Shown here one piece after another: positions 63,280 through 64,000 of a stretch of 64,000 nucleotides of DNA; position 1 is the stretch's first letter; each line of letters begins with the position of its first letter. A program made the position numbers and the translations under genes. Source of the stretch: Streptomyces sp. NBC_00193 (GTDB taxonomy: Bacteria > Actinomycetota > Actinomycetes > Streptomycetales > Streptomycetaceae); contig NZ_JAPEMM010000001.1 of NCBI RefSeq assembly GCF_026342735.1, forward strand, positions 4,774,001-4,838,000, given 5' to 3'. Below the pieces are notes generated by a model. It ran no database searches. It was not told where the DNA came from and saw nothing but the letters and a program-made list of their open reading frames with translations.

Positions 63280-64000
63280 TCACCCTGGTGGTGGCAGGGT
63301 GCCGAGCGGGTGAGGGGGGAGGGGGCGATGCTGTGGGGGAGTGAGGCCGTGCAGCCGTTCCAGCACGGCGTGCGCCTCGGCCATGACGCGGGTGACGAGC
63401 TCCGCACAGGACGGCAGATCCTCGATCACGCCCGCGACCTGGCCCGATGCCATGACACCGAGGTCCGTACGGCCCTCGACCATGGACGCCTTGAGGAGCA
63501 TGGGGGTGTTCGCGGCGAGCAGCACCTGGCTCCAGGACAGGTCCTTGCCGTGTTTCATCGCGAGGCCGTCCCGGACCATCTCCGCCCAGGTCAGACCCGA
63601 GAGCTTCTTGAAGCCGGCCGCGTGCCGCACCGCCTTGGCCAGCGCCTTCGCCCGCCCGGCCCGCTCCAGGGAAGCGACCAGCTCGCTGCGCAGCATCCGG
63701 TGCGGGAGCCCGTCCACGGCCGTGGTGACGGTGACGTCCTTCACGGTCGCCTTCAGGTACTCGGCCTTCACCGCGTCCGGGACCGTCGAGTCGGAGGTCA
63801 GCAGGAACCGGGTGCCCATCGCGATGCCCGCGGCCCCGTAGGCCAGCGCCGCCACCAGACCGCGGCCGTCGCTGAAACCGCCCGCCGCGATCACCGGGAT
63901 GTCCACCGCATCGACCACCTGCGGCAGCAGCACGGTCGTGGCCACGTCACCGGTGTGACCGCCGCCCTCGCCGCCCTGCACGATCACCGCGTCCGCACCC
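63280..64000 (-). CDS. ipdC: IpdC-like flavin-dependent oxidoreductase (nitronate-monooxygenase family), 5' end beyond window
   Basis: The visible 240 residues are the C-terminal part of an NMO-like TIM barrel: VQGGEGGGHTGDV, DIPVIAAGGFSDGRG, YGAAGIAMGTRFLLTSDS, LTWAEMVRDGLAMKHGKDLS and QVLLAANTPMLLKAS. This is very close to mycobacterial IpdC, needed for steroid ring C/D opening. The frame continues past the window edge, so the start is not seen. The last 15 residues are Pro-rich. Proximity to the fadA6-kstR2-ipdF-fadE30 set supports the assignment. Confidence 0.82.
   Translation of the reverse strand, partial: GADAVIVQGGEGGGHTGDVATTVLLPQVVDAVDIPVIAAGGFSDGRGLVAALAYGAAGIAMGTRFLLTSDSTVPDAVKAEYLKATVKDVTVTTAVDGLPHRMLRSELVASLERAGRAKALAKAVRHAAGFKKLSGLTWAEMVRDGLAMKHGKDLSWSQVLLAANTPMLLKASMVEGRTDLGVMASGQVAGVIEDLPSCAELVTRVMAEAHAVLERLHGLTPPQHRPLPPHPLGTLPPPG

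Overview
The window is GC-rich actinobacterial DNA, almost certainly from a Streptomyces chromosome. Codon use is strongly GC3-biased, GTG starts and 4-bp ATGA/GTGA gene overlaps are frequent, and the order trpC-trpM-trpB-trpA-(DsbA-like)-lgt ... gltB-gltD is one I recall from Streptomyces coelicolor. No CRISPR array, rRNA gene or recognisable biosynthetic cluster is present.

Layout. 0-6.2 kb: DUF2752 membrane protein, tryptophan genes trpC, trpM, trpB and trpA, a membrane-anchored thioredoxin-fold protein and lgt. 6.3-15.7 kb (minus strand): a long overlapping gene train holding four tandem ADP-ribosylglycohydrolase (DraG-like) paralogues, a ribokinase-like kinase, a CaiB/BaiF CoA-transferase, a HpcH/CitE-like lyase and a START-like protein. 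This is the most unusual part of the window. 16-23 kb: a VIT-family transporter and the glutamate synthase genes gltB-gltD, with a GlnR-like operator upstream. 23.3-25.3 kb: a GntR/UTRA regulator coupled to a UTRA protein that lacks the DNA-binding domain, a divergent HATPase gene and a DUF1330 gene remnant. 25.6-29.1 kb: a molybdenum hydroxylase pair. 29.1-38 kb: an AraC/GlxA regulator, a reductase, a protein with a strict 43-residue repeat, an SDR, two SnoaL-like paralogues, a MarR regulator, a DUF1906 protein and one complete IS481-family element. 38-46 kb: small oxidoreductase and VWA genes, FadD3- and FadE-like genes, an HsaB-like flavin reductase, PadR, a luciferase-like monooxygenase, an SDR and an esterase. 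46.4-47.6 kb: a degenerate tRNA-like gene, a small membrane protein, a dispersed repeat and a broken MFS gene. 47.7-55.4 kb: lepB, then fadA6-kstR2-ipdF-fadE30-like genes, divergent from an enoyl-CoA hydratase and two acyl-CoA dehydrogenases. 55.3-62.2 kb: a membrane protein, a methyltransferase, a two-component pair flanking an Rpf-LysM-M23 cell-wall hydrolase, a cold-shock protein and a DEAD-box helicase. 62.3-64 kb: a secreted tyrosine phosphatase and an IpdC-like flavoprotein cut by the window edge.

How the genes fit together. Between 39 and 64 kb, genes resembling FadD3, FadE30, FadA6, IpdF, IpdC and the regulator KstR2 occur together. These are core members of the mycobacterial/rhodococcal KstR2 regulon for breakdown of HIP, the steroid C/D-ring remnant. 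A sequence one base away from the reported KstR2 motif lies between the fadE30-like and hydratase genes. The ipdAB genes expected for ring opening are not in the window. Assignments rest on reading the sequence and on remembered family sequences; no database search was run.
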